This document shows positions 43,882-45,267 of a stretch of DNA of 45,267 nucleotides, piece after piece. The translations under genes were made by a program, and so were the position numbers. Every line of letters begins with the position of its first letter. The first letter of the stretch is position 1. The DNA comes from Anaeroplasmataceae bacterium. GTDB lineage: Bacteria; Bacillota_I; Bacilli_A; Acholeplasmatales; JAEDCM01. Location of the stretch: the NCBI GenBank assembly GCA_016294165.1, contig JAEDCM010000011.1, positions 1 through 45,267 on the forward strand. Reading direction: 5' to 3'. The notes under the pieces are model-generated. The model saw only the letters and a list, made by a program, of their open reading frames with translations, searched no databases and was not told the origin of the DNA.

Positions 43882-44055
43882 ATGCTTAAAGAGCTTTTAA
43901 TATCAGTTTTAGTGGGAATGTTAGTTTTAATAGGAATTAATTTTATTGGTCAGTTTTTTAATTTTTATATTCCTATTAATGCATGGACCATTTTAATTAC
44001 AGGAATTTTTAAAATTCCAGGGTTTATTTTCGTGTTATTAATTATTTTATTATAA
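43882..44055 (+). CDS. bofA: BofA-like pro-sigma-K processing inhibitor
   Basis: A 57-residue membrane protein with two hydrophobic helices and the family signature: VLVGMLVLIGINFIGQFF, then the conserved INAWTILITGIFKIPGFIF. In Bacillus, BofA holds the SpoIVFB protease inactive in the outer forespore membrane during sporulation. The start is placed at the ATG at 43882, behind GGTGAATTTT; an ATG at 43870 lies before that ribosome site. It follows recR, the conserved position in spore formers. A short sequence limits certainty, but context and motif agree. Confidence 0.75.
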   Translation: MLKELLISVLVGMLVLIGINFIGQFFNFYIPINAWTILITGIFKIPGFIFVLLIILL

Positions 44056-44070
44056 ATAATAATAAAACAC

Positions 44071-44099
44071 TTGAAAATTATGTAATTTTCATATAAAAT
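44071..44099 (+). promoter_or_regulatory. promoter of rpoE with an inverted repeat in the spacer
   Basis: TTGAAA (44071-44076), a 17-base spacer and TAAAAT (44094-44099). Between and overlapping the -35, GAAAATTA and TAATTTTC (44073-44090) form an 8-2-8 palindrome, a possible operator. AGGAGGA follows as ribosome site. Confidence 0.55.
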
Positions 44100-44129
44100 T
44101 AGTTGTAGTTATTTCTAGGAGGAATCTAA

Positions 44130-44609
44130 ATGAAAATAGATCAAATGTCAATGATTGAAGTAGCAGAAATGCTTATGGGTCAAAAAAAGAAACCACAGGC
44201 TATTAAAAATCTTATTAAAGAAGTAATGGAAATGAAGGGTTACGATTTAGAAGATGTAGATAAGGTTTCACAATTATATGTTGACATCACAACAAGTGGA
44301 AAATTTGTTTATTGTGGTGATGACACATGGGATCTAAAAGAAAGACAGTCTTTAGAATTATGGGATAAAGATGGATCATACTTTAATCATGAAGAAATTG
44401 TTGACGAAGATGATGAAGAGGATAATTTAACAGTAAATGATTATATGTTAGATGATGAAGATGAAGACGAAGATGAAGATGAAGACGAAGATGAAGACGA
44501 TATTATGTTAGATCCAAGCGACGACGATGACGATGAAATGGATTATCTTGATGAAGAAAGATATAATGACATGATGGATGATTACGAAGATCTATATGAT
44601 GACAAATAA
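44130..44609 (+). CDS. rpoE: RNA polymerase delta subunit
   Basis: RpoE (delta) is a Firmicute-specific RNA polymerase subunit that speeds enzyme recycling and sharpens promoter choice. The 159-residue protein has the folded HARE-HTH-type N-terminal domain (about 1-90; SMIEVAEMLMGQKKK, VSQLYVDITTSGKFVYCGD, WDLKERQS) and an unstructured Asp/Glu tail (about 92-159). Part of that tail is encoded by a GATGAAGAC-type short repeat. It has its own promoter and a GNRA-loop terminator. Confidence 0.94.
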   Translation: MKIDQMSMIEVAEMLMGQKKKPQAIKNLIKEVMEMKGYDLEDVDKVSQLYVDITTSGKFVYCGDDTWDLKERQSLELWDKDGSYFNHEEIVDEDDEEDNLTVNDYMLDDEDEDEDEDEDEDEDDIMLDPSDDDDDEMDYLDEERYNDMMDDYEDLYDDK

Positions 44610-44613
44610 TAGG

Positions 44614-44639
44614 AAAGGCTTGGAAACAAGCCTTTTTTT
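44614..44639 (+). terminator. terminator after rpoE
   Basis: AAAGGCTTG (44614-44622) pairs with CAAGCCTTT (44627-44635) around a stable GAAA tetraloop, running into a T-run. Confidence 0.92.
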
Positions 44640-44655
44640 AAAATAAGGAGGAACT

Positions 44656-45195
44656 ATGGATTTCACATTTAATGATTATGCAAGCTTTAAATTAGATAAC
44701 GATGAAATCATCAAAATGATTGAATCAAAAAATGATGTGGCAATTAGATTTAAGCATGTTTATGATGTGTTAGAATATGTTTATAATCTAAGAGTTAATA
44801 ATGAGGAAATTGAACCTAGTTTGTTAGAAATTTTTGAGTTTGGATTTGATTATCTATTTGATCAAGTTGAACAAATTAATAATTTAATTACTGAATATTA
44901 TGGTTCAATTAATGAGTTAAATAAACATGCAAAAACCGTTAATCTTTTATTGTATGTAGAGGATTATCTAAATGAAGCTCCAGAGAATCATAAACAGGAA
45001 TATCAAGAACTATTGGATCGCATTTATGATCATATAAAAAAGGGTGAAGATGCCCCAATGGAATTGTTTGGCATTTTAAATGATTTAAATTATAAGAGCT
45101 TTGGGGATGATTTTCAATCATCATTAGAAATTTTTTCAATCATTGCTTATGAGTTAGATCTTTTAGACGATGATGATGAATATATTGTAGGATAA
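44656..45195 (+). CDS. acidic helical protein of unknown function
   Basis: I do not recognise this 179-residue protein. It is strongly acidic, cytosolic (no signal or membrane segment) and looks all-helical, with heptad-like stretches around residues 60-115 (FDQVEQINNLITEYY, INELNKHAKTVNLLLYVEDYL). It ends in LDDDDEYIVG. AAGGAGGA precedes the ATG, and codon use matches the neighbouring genes. It lies between two terminators, so it depends on a promoter in the short gap after rpoE or on readthrough. No catalytic motif is evident. Confidence 0.75.
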   Translation: MDFTFNDYASFKLDNDEIIKMIESKNDVAIRFKHVYDVLEYVYNLRVNNEEIEPSLLEIFEFGFDYLFDQVEQINNLITEYYGSINELNKHAKTVNLLLYVEDYLNEAPENHKQEYQELLDRIYDHIKKGEDAPMELFGILNDLNYKSFGDDFQSSLEIFSIIAYELDLLDDDDEYIVG

Positions 45196-45198
45196 AAT

Positions 45199-45239
45199 AA
45201 AATCTCTAGGTTTATATCATAATAACCTAGAGATTTTTA
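45199..45239 (+). terminator. terminator after the acidic protein gene
   Basis: AATCTCTAGGTT (45201-45212) pairs with AACCTAGAGATT (45224-45235), extendable by A/T pairs on both sides, followed by TTTTTAT. Confidence 0.9.
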
Positions 45240-45267
45240 TATCTTATTTATTTTTTACATGAGGGAA

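Noticed and set aside
1..45267. Mycoplasma-type code (TGA as Trp)
   Set aside because: Trp is TGG in the recognised genes, and rnpA and dnaX end at TGA at their normal lengths.
1..45267. CRISPR arrays, tRNA or rRNA genes
   Set aside because: No regularly spaced repeat array and no tRNA-like T-loop or rRNA sequence was recognised when reading both strands; a dedicated tRNA search could still find one.

Overview
The window is a chromosomal replication-origin region from a strongly AT-rich, low-GC Gram-positive bacterium (Bacillota, class Bacilli in the broad sense). The gene content and style (compact genome, small acidic RpoE delta, lipoproteins with bacterial Ig-like and OB-fold modules, Thr-rich linkers) point towards lineages near the Mollicutes, such as Izemoplasmatales, Acholeplasmatales, RF39 or Haloplasmatales, rather than a classical Bacillus. 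TGA is used as a stop (rnpA, dnaX) and Trp is written TGG, so the standard bacterial code applies. A CwlJ-type spore cortex hydrolase, GerQ and BofA, plus the usual SpoIIIJ/YidC and Jag, imply an endospore-forming ancestor or a living spore former. The lineage call is an inference from gene content only.

Left arm (1-17.0 kb), mostly on the minus strand: a possible IS3-family end at the left edge; rsmA fused to a NUDIX domain, rnmV and an HD phosphohydrolase; pduL; a plus-strand island with cwlJ, gerQ, a HIT protein, a Fur-family regulator (divergent from a putative metal exporter) and a GNAT acetyltransferase; serS with a Ser-specific T-box; then gyrA, gyrB, recF, yaaA, dnaN and dnaA. The origin (about 17.08-17.30 kb) carries several DnaA boxes and an AT-only stretch. 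From there the right arm runs entirely on the plus strand: rpmH, rnpA, yidC, jag, gdhA, a permuted papain-fold membrane protein and asnS.

The accessory part (23.5-39.2 kb) lies between jag and mnmE, which are adjacent in Bacillus. It encodes a complete family-1 ABC importer (ATPase, two permeases, binding lipoprotein), a thermonuclease lipoprotein whose start overlaps the binding-protein gene, a 1140-residue lipoprotein alternating Ig-like and OB-fold modules, a lipoprotein combining a lamin-tail domain with a ComEC-type metallo-beta-lactamase domain, two tandem NrnA-like DHH phosphoesterases, and a secreted PL9-type pectate lyase. My reading is that all but the pectate lyase form a surface nucleic-acid digestion, uptake and intracellular oligonucleotide breakdown locus. 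A pectin-oligosaccharide role for the importer is the main alternative.

The right end (39.3-45.2 kb) returns to housekeeping genes: an MgtC-like membrane protein, mnmE, dnaX, ybaB, recR, bofA, rpoE (delta) and an acidic helical protein of unknown function. No tRNA, rRNA or CRISPR array was recognised.
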